NCBI GenBank assembly: GCA_964036295.1
Contig: OZ038464.1
Span: forward strand, 3,645,001-3,709,000
DNA length: 64,000 nucleotides
Direction: 5' to 3'
Source of the DNA: Plumapathes pennacea
Taxonomy: Eukaryota > Cnidaria > Anthozoa > Antipatharia > Myriopathidae
In this document: piece after piece, positions 1-12,084 of the stretch
How the letters are laid out: every line of letters starts with the position of its first letter
How positions within the stretch are numbered: position 1 is the first letter of the stretch
Program-made: the position numbers and the translations under genes
Notes under the pieces: model-generated
The model's input: the letters and a program-made list of their open reading frames with translations, nothing else
What the model was told of the DNA's origin: nothing
Databases searched by the model: none

Positions 1-349
1 GAATAATGATGGTCTCAATTCCCATCGGATGATTTGATTTTTGTCCTTCCAATTGCGTTGGCGTCCACATAATGTGTATGAAATTGTCAGTAAATGACAT
101 TGTTTCGTTTTTTTTTTTGTTTTGTTTTATTTAATTTCATTTTATTTAATGGCACAAATTGAACTTTTATGAAATTGTAATATTTATTCTAATAGTCTTC
201 TCGTTATTCAACATATATCATATTCAGTGTCTTGTAAAATGATACAAATTATAATTTTATGAAATTGTAATGATACTTGTTCTTAATGGTTTTCTTTTTA
301 CCAATATGTACCTTGTTTCTTTTTGCTTGTTGTTGCTTTCCTTTTTCAG
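1..349 (+). other. Intron of copy A, 5' of S1 exon
   Basis: AT-rich intron; the stretch 165-230 and the stretch 250-330 are diverged repeats of each other (gaaattgtaat...). Nothing else seen. Confidence 0.6.
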
Positions 350-3300
350 AATGGTACAAGTTATATTTTCTGACTCCCTACTTCATTTACTTGCGGGATA
401 CCGTCAGTTTCCTCGCACTTTTAATCCTTCACTACGCCGTCTGTCTTGCGCCATCTACAATTTCACTCAGCGGAGTTGAGATTACTATCATCGTATTCTT
501 TCTTGGACGGGTAATGATGGAAATAAAGCAATTTTTCGATGCAAGGGCGACAAACCCGGATTCTGATAGTCCTAACAGACATTCGTTCTGGAGGAAAGTT
601 GTCGTATACTTTAGGTAAGAACCTCCCACCTCCCCCCACCCCTTTCCCGCCATGTATTTGTGAATCTCTTTTTTTGTTGTTGTTTATGTTTTGTTTATTA
701 CTATGCCACCAAAACGTAACATGGAAACCAAGTATTTGCCATCAATTCCTGATTACCATGCCGAATAAAAAATATCTATTACTACAGTCGAACCCCGCTC
801 TTTCGAAGTCGTACGGGACATGAAAAAAAGTTCAAAATAGCGGGGTTTTGAAATAGCCAATAATAGATGACTGAAAAAATAAATCCAAGGGGATTCGGCT
901 TGACTTCGAAATAACGGGGACTTCGAATTAACCGAGTTCGAAATAGCGAGGTTCAACTGTATTACAATGCTTTATGTTTCAGAGATCGTTGTCCCGCAAC
1001 TAAACCCATTGGGAGCTCTGAGGGCGAGTTGATATCTGCGAATATCTTATTTTTAGTATTTTATGCTTTATTGTGTTTCAGAGATCGTTGGAATGCCCTG
1101 GACTTTATCACAATCTTAACGTTCTTCGTTATCGTCCCCCTTCGTCTGGTTACGTTGAGTTCATCCTCCATCACTCAAAACCGCACTCTGGCCGTCGCCA
1201 ACTACATGTACGGCCTGAACACCATGTTCCTGACGCTGAGAGTCTTGGGAAGCATTCTGGAGTCAACACGGAAAATCGGAGTGGTGCAGATCGCGCTGTT
1301 CAAGATAATTGGTGACGTCACCGTAATATTTTGGCAGTTCGTAGTGGCTATTTTGGCGTTTTCGATGGCAATCACCAAAGTTTTCATGGCCGAGAGGGCG
1401 TACGTGGTGTCAAAGGAGAAGGAAAATGAACAGTACGTATCTCTAATCTCGTGTAATCTTAGGCCAGTCAGAGCCCAAAACGTACAATCAAAAATGCAAA
1501 AGCATCATATTGTCTTAGATAGATAACTTTCCTTTTTCCTTTGCAATCCGATTTCGTCTTGATCTATATAAGGCGGTATTCAGTATATATCACTATAAAC
1601 AAATATCGAGTGCACTGTTGGAAGAGTTCAACTGGAGAATTTTCTTTCTTAACCGAATAACGTGGAAGAACACGCAGTTATCATTGTATTTCGAGCTTTA
1701 ATAAGTATCTTTCTGGTGATATAACTTTCTAATCTGTGCGGTTTGTGTGCATTTTAGAACCAATACCTTCCCACAATGCACTTGATATTTGTATATAGTG
1801 ATATATATTAAGGGCTCAATTTTATTTTTGCAAAGGGCTGTATATTTATATGAAATTTATGTTAAGGTAATTATATCTATGACCAATGAGAAACACCGTA
1901 TAACTACAAAGAAATACATTATATGAGCATGTTTATATAGTTTTATGGTTGCCGGTCATTTAAATGGTAAAACCAAGAGCATTTGGAGTATTTCCAGTTC
2001 AAACACGATAGTTTATGTGGTCACGTTACAGATATATTTGTATATTTATTTATTTAGACTGGACAACCTTTTCGGGATTGACTGTATATATAACAAATTT
2101 CTCTTTAGCCAAAGGCTGACCCATGCAAAGAAATGTTCATGGCATTTGTGCATTTGAAGTTTCGTGTAATAAGGTTGCTTAGCTGATTCATACGCGTTTA
2201 CTTCTGTAGGTTGTGCAATGATGCGGGGATGTTGTGGTAAGTGTGATGTGTTTTACATGCAGCAAATCAACATACGATTACGCAACCTAGTCCATAGTCT
2301 CAGTTGTCCCAGACACAACTGTATTCTGTAAAAGTTTGCTTTTTACTAAAACATTGTATTAACTATCGGACGTACAAGCAAAGTCAAACTCTACCATACA
2401 AATGGGAATGGGGAGCGTGTTTGTGGACACGACTCCACTAGCATTTCGCTTAATGCCATAAGTCGTGTGTAACTAAAGGTTGAATCTCAAGTCGTGCTTA
2501 ATTCAGACGCTGAAGTTTGTTTGACCTGTTTCAAGTGGTACAAATAGCAACCATCATCAGATCGATCCCTATGTATCTCTGGATACAATCTTCGACAAAA
2601 GTATGAGACACTACACCTCCTTTGCGCAATTCCTTCTTTTTTAAATTTTAAGTTAACAACAAATTGACCGCTGTGCATTAGCGTTTCAATGTTGAATCCA
2701 GAGAAGGGGGATGTTTAATATGAGAGCAGTTTTGTCTGATAAAAGAAACTACTCATCGGTTTGGAGTGTGTTTCAACAGGTCGAAGATTGTTTTTGTTTT
2801 TAACTATTATTTAATAGGTAAGTCAGATAAGTCATACCCTAGTTCTCCAGTTCTCGTAAGTTTTTGAAACCATCAGTTTCTCTTCTCTCTCCTATATTTA
2901 GTTGGTGGGAGACACTCCGACACCTGATGTGGTCTCTCTTGGGAATCGCTGATGTGGACAAGTTCGGATCTACAGACAAAGCTTCAATTATCCTCGTGCG
3001 GGCGCTATATGCAATGTTTTTGATTATGGCTGTTATCTTGCTGGTGAACATGTTGATAGCTGTGCTATCAAACGTTTATCAGGGTGTGGAGGTAAAATAA
3101 TCCTTCCAGATTACATCTGTCATTGCACGCGAATAATAGTAACCAGTTATACGGTTATTCCGCATTTAGTTCTAAGGAAAGCTGGTTAAATTTCGAGACG
3201 TCCAGCATGTTCTACGTCAACCTTTCGTTTTCTGTATTTTATTTGCTTTTATGTAGGACAATTCATTCTCCGAATGGTGTTTCAAGCGAGCCATCACACA

Positions 3301-6300
3301 GAGGACTTACAGCAACTACCATCCCGTACCTGTTCCGCTGAATCTCGTTAGCATTCCGTGCATGTTTCTTTACTCTTTGGTACGGAAAAGGAGCTTTGAG
3401 ACCAAAGAAGACAGAGTGAGTAGTTTAAACCTGTGATATTTTTTGTGAGGAAATGTTGTTTATTCAGCCTACGTCGAGAAAACGGAACATAAGATATAAT
3501 CTATAGAGCGCTGATTCACACGATTACATGTTACCAGAGAATAATACCTGGGCCGCTCGGATAACTTTAATTAAATATATTGGATAATTTGGAACAATTC
3601 TGAAAAATAAAAAGTAATGCAAACTAAGGTATTGTTTTCCAATATATTTTCCAAGATCGTGATTGGTGCATTCGAATTGTGCGTTTGTCAATGTTTGACT
3701 AACCCTGCAGTCTGAATAGGAATTGCTTAAATTACAAATTTTCTATTACAAAATTTCTATTTCAAATTCGAGAAATTATTGAAATGATGAATGTTTACCT
3801 TAGTTTCTTTTTCGACAGGATAACGCTTTAGACAAATTGATGCAGACTCTTGAAGAACAATACTTTGCAACATACGGCCACTCGTTTCCTCTTACAGGTA
3901 TTTATTATATCAATAAACCAGCCTTTCAAATCTAAACCTCGTCACAACAACAACAACAACAACAACAACAATATGAGTACAGCTATTATTCGACCGTTCA
4001 GGAGTTGGACCAAGCGAATGTCGTTCTCTCGTCCGAAGGGGGGAGGGGAGGAGGTGGGGCGAGGGATGAAATGAGACAAAAGATAACGCGGAGCATATCT
4101 GGACTTTGTCGGTGGAGTAGTGCTGATTCAGCTGAAAGGGTACAGTTCGCATCCGGCTGTGGGGAAGAGAGGGCGCGATTTTCATACGGGGAAGCATTGT
4201 ATTTGACATTCATCAAATATCTGTTCTCTGTTCACCCCCGTTAGCAAGACCTTTGTTACACAGCATTTTGACATCCATTCTATGTCCAAAGATTAGTGAG
4301 AGAAAAGGTAATAATTATCTCGGAGAACTCTGTATTATTCTTTTGTATAGGTGAACGAAAGATGGATCAAGTTATGGAAGAGTTAGCAGGAAACCGTAAA
4401 ATGACCAACCAGATCGCTCGCCGAGTGTTCTCCAGTGAACACTCTCAGGGTGCTGGGGTATGTAATACAATTTGTAACACCAGCGTGTTTCCATCTTCGT
4501 CTGAAAACATTTTCTATCATCAGATCATCAGATTGATTCAGTTGACCTAAAAATGCAGTTTTCTTTTTCTTTTTCTTGAGGGGGGGGGGGGGGGGGGGGG
4601 GGTCAGGGTTATTATAATTAGTTGGAGGGGGAGACGTGTGTGCTTATCAGTATTTCATTTCTATCTTCTTAATCGGCCAAAAACTGTCAAAAGAAATATG
4701 TGGGTGCGCTGACAATTTTGCCAAACATTGCCATAAGTAGCTGGCAAGTTGATTTCGCTCTGCACAACACCAGATATTTTTTCACTCTATGATCCACACT
4801 TTATTTATATATTTATATAACAACTAAAGTTTATCGGTAAATCCAAATTGCAAAGTAGTATTTCCATAGTGTTTCGCGTTGGGCTTTTTAGAGAGTAAAC
4901 TTGAACTTTAATTATTAATTGTGTTAATCATTGTGATTTAATTTGATTACACAAACAAAACAAAAAAAAATTAGATTCACTGGTGACAACAGATGGCATT
5001 TTAGGTGGGGAGGGCTTGGTATAAATCTAAAAAGATCACCGAGACAATGAGTGTATTCTTGAAGGGACTGTCAAAGAGTAGGCATGTAAATGCGTGTGTG
5101 CATTGGTAGAATGTAATGAAAGTTGTATGGTGCAAATAAGAATGTGTGAAAATGTGGTATATAAAAATCAAACAATATTGTATAAAAAATGGTGGAAGGG
5201 AAGAGAAATATGATAAAATAATGAAGGATTTAGAGAAAAATGATAATGTTAATTATTATTTAATTATTAAGATCAGAATAGAAAGAATGTAATCATAGAT
5301 TAAAGAGAGAGCAAAAGATAAAATAAGGTGCTGTTTTTGTTTTGTTTTGTTTTTTTCTTTTAGGGGAAAAAGAGAAAGAAGAAGACCGCCGCGGTAAATC
5401 CAAATTGTAAAGTAGTTTTTCCATAGTGTTTCGCGTTTGGGCTTCTCAGAGAGTAGACTTGAACTTGCATGAACACTTTTAATACTTTCACACTCTAAAC
5501 AATACGGTTTGCGTTGATCCGGGTAACTGGTTGCTTAGTGACCAGGCTAATATCGGTACATATAGTAAAGAATCGAAGAATCACAAATCAAAGCTCTAAC
5601 CAGTTAGTCTGTGAGTAATGCACACTAGAAACTTCGTTGCGCACGCCTGTGGTTTTTCTTTCCTATCGGACAATTTTTTGACTCAGTAAAAACCTTATTA
5701 CTAACCCATTTGCTCCCAAGATCAAACTGCGGATTCTTTTAGCCTTTTAAGACTATAATGTATGAGTGATGTAGTGAGAACTGATAGTTTAATCAGCTTT
5801 CATCTGAGAAAGTACCAAAACCCAAGTTCTCTATACGGTGTGATACGTCTCTGGTGATAAACTGAAGGAGAAAATTGAAGCCGACCACTCTTGGGAGTGA
5901 AAGGATTAAAGGGCGCTCAAACAGAATAGCTGTTCCTAAAATAACTGTTTACTTCAATTTATACTAATTTGTGACAAATATGTGCACGATGTGTTGAAGT
6001 AAAAAATAGATTGTTGTTGTTTCAATTTGATCCGCAGGAATGGATTGGCGATGGAATCAGAATAGACGGAAACACTCTGACATACAGTGCACCAGACGGC
6101 TGCATTAAATGTCAAAAGGAGGAACCGATCCCGCAACACAGCGTCCGCTATTCGCTGCCTTTGGATTCAAATTCTCCTATGTTTGAGGTAAGTTGTTCCG
6201 TATGTTTTTGACAGGTTTAAGCTCAATGCACACGAGCACGTTTTCTGATCCTCTATAATCTTGTCAATAGGCTGATGTATTCTTTTCTTTCATTAGTGTT

Positions 6301-9300
6301 TGTGTGTTAATAGGCTGATTTTTTTCTATGTGCTTGTGTATATGTGTCTGTTTTGAGCATTATGTTATCTTCTACTTACATTACATTGTACTCTATAAGG
6401 CTGACGTATCTCTATTTTTAAAATAATTAACTTGTGTTACCTAGCTCGATAAGCTTTATAATAACATGCATACAATAATTTATGCATTCTGACTGGCTGA
6501 GCGCACGTCAATTTATCCCAAACAGTGCAAAAATGTGAAATTAACAGTGCAGAAATTTGAAATTAAAAATTGCCGACAGCTGGCGCGCGTATTTGCTAAG
6601 CCAAACAAAACAAAAGGGCGTGTTTTCATTCCTCAGGACGATTCCGATTCTGTTTGCGAGAAAACAAAGTTCTTGAGAGACATTTGTGAATTGTAACGAA
6701 ATTGAAAAAAATTGCGCGACGTAAATTATTGTGTGCATGTTATTAACAAGTAATCACATTATTTCTTGTGCAATTTTGGAATAAATAAGCACTCGTAAAT
6801 GTTTCAAACACCACAAATTGCACTCGCGCGGCGCTCGTGCAATTTTGTAGTCTTTGAAAAATGTACTCGTGCTAATTTATTCCAAATTGCACTCGAAATC
6901 ATGCGATTACCTATACAAATTATATCTAGGTAACCATTACCTTAAAGTTGTCTTAATATAATATTGTAATAGTAAGTTTATTTAATATTGTGGTATAAAT
7001 AAGCATTGTCTGTCTGTCTGTTTGAAGATTTATTTTTGCTAGTATATACATGTATGAGAAAATGTGGGCGTGCTAGTTTTTTTATGACAAGGAAAACTTC
7101 GTGTGAAGTTTGTTCGTGTGCACGAAATATTGTCAACGTTTTTCAGAAAACTTTAGTTCCGAGGTTTACATGTACGAGCGTGCTTGCACGGTCAAGTCGA
7201 CGGCGTCCCCAAGTTCATCGGCAAGGAAATCTTTAAATCAATTGGTCAAATAATGTAACAAAACGCTTACTAGAGGCTTTGAAATCGCACGAGAAGCTTA
7301 TGTAATTCCAGCATTCTGCAGTAAAAAGTTTGAGAAATCTTCTTAACCATCGCCAGTTCATTTCGCGCACTATTTTATTATACTTGCGATAGGTTTACGA
7401 GTTATTATGATGTTTTGTTTTGTAAGGTTTTGATCCAAGAGAGTGGAGACCGACGGTTGCTTGCAGTGGGAGTTGTTGCGGAGTACGATTTTGCCAGTTT
7501 TCATGGTATTGTTCCTGGATGGGTGCAAAAGTCTGTTGGATATCACATCGACGATGGACGAATATTTTTCGCACAGCATAGAAATCACGGCGAAGCGCTC
7601 GAAGGTTTGACACTATAATATTAGAGCGGTTTTCCAATGAATGTAGGAAGTAATTCTTTAATTGTTTTTAGTTTTACTGCATTGCTTTGCTGCGTTTTAG
7701 ATAGGTTGAAAGACGTTTGGCAACATACTTCTTACCAATCAGGATTAAAGTAAAATATGATTGACCATGGCATCCAAAGTAAAACAAACCAACTAACTAC
7801 AATGGCGAACAAAATGTTTTGAAACATGCTTTAAATTTCGTACTTTTGTCAAAACTACCATGCTGTCATCCAATTCCAAATAAAACTATTTTTGAGCAGT
7901 TTTGGGCAGTTTTGGGGAATGTGTCAACAGTTTTGTCTGTGGTTACTTTTGGTACTATAATCTAGTGGGTCAAAACCGGAATTTTAGTGATTAGCGTTGC
8001 AATTACTTTGCCTGCGCCATATGTGCCGACTTAATGTAAGATTGCACTGAACGCACTTAGAGTTAGCGTCGTGATATTACCCTCGCAGAGCTCGGGAATA
8101 ATGTCTCGATCCCAAGCAGAGAAATGTCTGTTGTTCTGTCCTCCAAATGTGCAGATAAAATGGGTCTATAGTGCATTTTAGTTCATTACGAGGTAGAAAA
8201 GCTGGTTTTCTCTAGCGTCAACAATTCCAGCTCGGGAAAGGAAGAGCGCTTATTAGGCTAATTTCCTGAAGTACATTTGAGGAAAGACCCTTTTGAAGCC
8301 ATGGAAATACAATTCAGAGGGCAGAGCAATAGGCTATGTTTAATTGATTGTCTGACTTATAATTTTGTCTTGGTGCAGACGCTATGGCACACAGGGGTGA
8401 CATCATCACTTGCAGGGTGCATTTTGACGAGAACGAAAGTTCATCAGAAGTCCCTGTAAGTTTCAACCTGAATGGAAAGGAAGTCGGAAGAAAATGTGTG
8501 AACAGCACTGGTAAACTTTATCCGTGCATTGGAATGGGATACGAGGGAATCAGTGTGCAATTCACTGTAAGTATGCACATAAAAAAAAAAAGAAAAGAAA
8601 AGAAAAAGAAAAACAGTACGAATGGCGTGTACTCGCATTGCTGATTGGAAAGTAGAGCGCTTTTCAGATGACTGTGGAAAACCAAAACAAAAGCAATCAC
8701 AGAGCCAATGAATGAGGCCAGAAAAAACACATTAGACCAATTAGAAGTCCGAGCAAAACCAATACCAAAACCAAAACCAAAACCAATACCAAAACCAATA
8801 CCAAAACCAATACCAAAACCAATACCAAAACCAAGTAATTGTGATTGGTTTTACCAACCACTCATATTTGAAATATCTTCAACAAAAGCTGTTATTCATT
8901 CGCTTTTATTCATTCGAGTTCGGCTCATACTATATCATATCAGTTCGATGTTTGAACTGGGCCTCAGGTTGCCAAGAGGGGTAGCTTATCTTCAGAGTCA
9001 GGAAACTTATTGATTTACAACCAATCCCTGAAGATTCAGAAACCTAAAACTGTGCACCAAGCATGCGCTTGAAAAGTTGTAACGTTTCTTGTTGCAGATG
9101 GGAAAATTTAACCAAGTCATACCTAAATCCATAATGTCAGATGTCGTGGTGAATTCAAAATTCGAAGAAGTAAAACAGAAGATTAAAGAGACTAAACAGA
9201 AGATTCAAGAAACCCATGAAAAAGTTGAAGCGCTGAGTGGATTGCAGATTCAGGTTAATGATATGGCTGACATGCTGCAGAAGATTATGTCTGCACTCAA

Positions 9301-9316
9301 GATAGAAAAAGACTAG
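350..9316 (+). CDS. Copy A: TRPC-like channel with C-terminal SPRY domain (3' part, 11 exons)
   Basis: Partial gene; the 5' exons lie left of the window. Exons: 350-614, 1082-1432, 2210-2236, 2902-3091, 3257-3415, 3819-3897, 4351-4457, 6038-6187, 7427-7604, 8379-8566, 9098-9316 (TAG). The first exon opens inside a split Glu codon, exactly as in copies B and C, and the joined frame stays open for 636 codons. Visible parts are S1-S2, S3-S5, an extracellular Cys pair, pore helix and S6, TRP box (EWCFKRA), a three-exon SPRY domain and a coiled-coil tail. S6 carries Arg (LVRALYAMF) where B and C have Trp. The tail lacks the final NQPEG...NDN stretch of B and C and ends in KIEKD. As a TRPC relative it should form a tetrameric nonselective cation channel; this is inferred from family. 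An in-frame alternative acceptor precedes exon 2 (see findings). Confidence 0.88.
785..959. mobile_element. MITE, mariner/pogo-like, TA target
   Basis: Terminal inverted repeats CAGTCGAACCCCGCT and its complement ending GAGGTTCAACTG, flanked by TA at 783-784 and 960-961. Body contains repeated TTCGAAATAGCGGGG-type words. It lies in the S2-S3 intron of copy A. Confidence 0.75.
1580..1852. mobile_element. MITE related to the element at 16838-18650
   Basis: Inverted ends: 'agtatatatcactataaac' on the left and 'atttgtatatagtgatatat' on the right, plus 'cccacaatgcacttgat'. The outer left terminus seems deleted. Confidence 0.6.
4834..5467. repeat. Direct repeat, about 75-80 bp, 557 bp apart
   Basis: Both ends read 'ggtaaatccaaattg.aaag' through 'agagagta.acttgaactt'. 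The intervening 480 bp is AT-rich without recognised ends. Confidence 0.65.
5699..5911. mobile_element. MITE, TTAACCCTTTCACTCC family
   Basis: Left end 'ctaacccatttgctcccaag' and right end 'cttgggagtgaaaggatta' are inverted. Related copies lie at 31366-31573, 43640-43810 and 58547-58748. Confidence 0.6.
6038..8566 (+). CDS. Copy A exons: SPRY domain
   Basis: Exons 6038-6187, 7427-7604 and 8379-8566. Encodes EWIGDGIRIDGNTLTYSAPD, HGIVPGWVQKSVGYHIDDGR and the VSFNLNGKEVGRKC / YPCIGMGYEGISVQF block. All SPRY landmarks are present and the frame is open across the junctions. Confidence 0.86.
6436..6910. repeat. Probable hairpin-type mobile element remnant
   Basis: Contains inverted words around 6820-6845 ('aattgcactcgcgcggcgct' and 'cgtgcaatttt') and repeated 'aattgcactcg'. 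Ends unclear; lies in the first SPRY intron of copy A. Confidence 0.4.
8626..8855. mobile_element. Truncated MITE with CCAAAACCAATA repeat
   Basis: Left end 'gcgcttttcagatgactgtg' matches the complete MITE at 54919-55234. Its internal 'aaaaccaaaacc' has expanded to a CCAATACCAAAA tandem array at 8757-8835. Lies in the last intron of copy A. Confidence 0.6.
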
Positions 9317-9411
9317 GGTCAACTTAACATAAACCGAAAGAGGATTGCAAAATGACATATGTTTTTGCCCTTACTCTTGATAGTTGTGCCGGACCTTTGC
9401 TTGAAACTTCT

Positions 9412-9652
9412 GGGCCCGGTTTTTCAAAGCACGATTAGGCTAATCCTGGATTAGGTCTAAACTTTCCTGTCATTTTTTAGCCTGAATACGTGAAAGTTTC
9501 GTTCACAACGACTTTCTTGATAACGTTTTAAGCTGGAACAAGCTTACTAATCCATCTTCGAACAAAACCTAGCAGTTTATTGGCAGAGAGGTCGAGAGAA
9601 AGAATTTTGTTAATCCTGGATTAGGTTAATCGACTTTCGAAAAACCGGGCCC
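9412..9652. mobile_element. MITE with GGGCCCGG termini
   Basis: Ends GGGCCCGGTTTTTC and GAAAAACCGGGCCC are perfect inverts, each followed inward by 'taatcctggattaggt'-type words. About 241 bp. Confidence 0.82.
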
Positions 9653-10135
9653 TGATTTATTAGTTTCTTAGAGGCACAAATAAGTGTGTCATTTTATGGG
9701 AGATTATGGCATCTTTAGATTGGCGTTTTAAGTGGTATTTTTAACAAGTCTTTGATACTACGAATATTGAACTGCTAGTTTTTGATAGTTTCTGCAAGCA
9801 TGATTGTTACACATAGCTCTTCCTGGGGTTTCATTACTTAACCCCATATAAGGTCCTAATGTGGTCCCGGATGTAGTTTTGTGTGGATTTTACGCATGGT
9901 ATATTTTCCAGTGAAACACTCGTGTCTATATAATAAATAAGTTTACGTTTAGACGAGCAAACGAGCAACCATTACAACCATAATCTAAAATCTTACTAAG
10001 ATCACGCTTTGGAATGCAAGCTTTGAGCCCCTTTAACGTAGCACACTGCAGGTGGAGTATATGGCAATAAATAACAGTGCTCTATATTTTTCTCGTCGTT
10101 TGTATTTTGGGCGCTGAAGCTGCAGCATGGAAACT

Positions 10136-10217
10136 CTTACCCTGGGTGCCAGAGGTATCCCTTTATCGGCCAGCCAGAGATGCTGAAAAAGGAAAGACCT
10201 TTGGTACCCAGGGTCAA
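10136..10217. repeat. Short hairpin element
   Basis: 'ttaccctgggtgccagaggt' is inverted against 'acctttggtacccagggtca'; resembles a very short MITE. It sits just upstream of the B promoter block. Confidence 0.55.
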
Positions 10218-10239
10218 GCTGTTTTTTTCCTTCGCTGAA

Positions 10240-10394
10240 TGCCGCAGTCCAAGAGCATCACCGCGGGCGCTGGGATCTAAAAGCGCCTGCAATCATTATA
10301 AGTCGCTCTGCGGTATTACCAGGTATATATGTGGTGCTATATAAAGTAAACATCAAAAGCTTCCTGGCGGCTGGCTGTGATGGTACAAGTCACG
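10240..10394 (+). promoter_or_regulatory. Promoter and noncoding first exon of copy B
   Basis: A block conserved at three places in the array (here, 32804-32967, 61720-61876). It holds 'catcaccgcggg', 'aaagcgcctgcaatcattat', 'ctctgcggtattacca' and a TATA box, TATATAAAG at 10338-10346. About 25 bases downstream a noncoding exon would begin, ending at CACG before donor GTAGGT at 10395; the acceptor would be 'ttacag' at 10047-10052 plus 4000, that is 14051-14052, just before the start codon. Confidence 0.62.
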
Positions 10395-10816
10395 GTAGGT
10401 TATGATTTTCATTCCTTTTGTCTGTAAGCTTTGATAGCCACGTTATACGGCACCTAAATAACTCCGCTGCATATTGACTAGGCGGTTTATCAGAATTTGC
10501 TTCCCTCCTGAGTTTACAATATACACGATCGATTCATGAAGTATTCAATCTCAGCGGGTGCTGCTTCCATTCAGAAGAGAACTTGGTTTGTAATATTGTT
10601 GTTGTTGTTGTTGTTTTTTTCCTCTCTGAAGGAGAGAATAATAAACTGTGTTAGAAAACGCTTCAACAACTGCTTGTTTGTGTGACTAGTTCACAACTGG
10701 TTTTATTGCTTTTGATCGATAGTCTTGATTGGCTGCTACTCGACTTGTTTGGTCAATCAACATACGATCGTATATTTTATTAATGTCCTGATGCGTGTGT
10801 TTGTATCTATAGCTCT

Positions 10817-11052
10817 ACAATCCTGGTCAAAAATGTTGGGACACTAGGGCAGAGTCCTCTAATTTTGAGTTTTTCATGCCACCCCCTCCCCCACTTCAAT
10901 GTTGAATTGCACACCTTCCAGCCCTGAACCAACATTGATTGCGGAGAGGGGAGGGCGGGTGTCTTTTTGGCTGACTAGGCCAGCCAAAGTGGGTGATATC
11001 AACAAAGTAGCACTATGATCAGGGTGTCCCAAAGACTTTTGTCCAGGATTGT
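10817..11052. mobile_element. MITE, Tc1/mariner-like ends
   Basis: ACAATCCTGGTCAAAAATGT on the left and CTTTTGTCCAGGATTGT on the right are inverted; both continue inward to GGGACAC/GTGTCCC. About 236 bp. Confidence 0.75.
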
Positions 11053-12084
11053 CTGTCGAATCTCATGTTACTTTGTAGGATCATAAAATGCCTCTCATAC
11101 CATGTTTATAAACGAAACTTGGTATGCACAGTGAACTTGAGGCATCAGTTACTGGTAATCGATTAGCTCACGATTTAGTGACATCACATTAATGATGCAA
11201 ATGTGATGAATATAGCTGTCTCCAATCTATGACCCTTTGAGACTAACAAAGTACAATTTCTCAGTTGCTTTGAAATGGGCACTAATTGATGATCAAAGTA
11301 AAACTATACTCGAGGCAGATATACTGTAAAAAGCAAATGTTGCTGTTATGAAAGGAACCTCATGTTTGGTTCAAAACCGATGCTTGTACGCAACAGTTGA
11401 TAAATTCATTCAAGTTTCTCTCTGGGTTTTCAGTCAGAGGTGCCCCGATGTGAGGTGGCTGCTCCGTAGGCTGCAAGTACACCTTCTTGCACAAAGAGAA
11501 CTTACAATACACTTCTCTGTCACCCATCCAGGAGGTCATATCATAACATGACTAATTAAAAATTAACATGGATGGGTGGGTGAATAAAAAGGAAAAATTA
11601 GATGACAACCGAAATTTGAATATGATTAACTAAATATGTAAATGCAAATGAAACCACATAACATTAGTACTGAGGTCGGATATAGTCAGGTAAAGTTCCA
11701 AGGTTTTTAAATCCTTCGTATGTTGGCTAACTATTGTGATACAGCCCAGGCCAATTCTCAAATAAGTTCAATTGATTTGCTTGCAGTACTCTGACTAGCT
11801 TGTTTGTTTGTGATATTCAATGACTATTAATTACGATCACTTCGTGATTTGTTTACCATTAAAAAAATGTTGTGTAAAACGGAGAAAAAAAAAACACACG
11901 ATCCAGTGAATATACGAATGCTTTATTCTATTTTTATGGCTACAATTTCTTGCTGTATTAAAGCTACGAGGTTTGCATTTACTTAAATATTTTGCATGAA
12001 ATTACTTTAGGCACAATACATTTCCTCATATTTTGGCCTCGATAGTGCAATTATTACCCACAGAACGTTTAACCTGAGTGGAAG

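Larger units (their letters stand above)
4458..6037 (+). other. Intron of copy A with G run, split direct repeat and MITE
   Basis: Contains a run of about 24 G at 4579-4602, an 80-bp direct repeat (4834-4908 and 5391-5467), and a MITE of the CCCTTTCACTCCCAAG type at about 5699-5911. No exon evidence in it. Confidence 0.65.
9317..10239. other. Spacer between copies A and B
   Basis: Holds the 3' end of A, a MITE at 9412-9652 and a small hairpin at 10136-10217. No AATAAA close to the stop; ATAATAAATAAG near 9927 is the first candidate signal. Confidence 0.6.
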
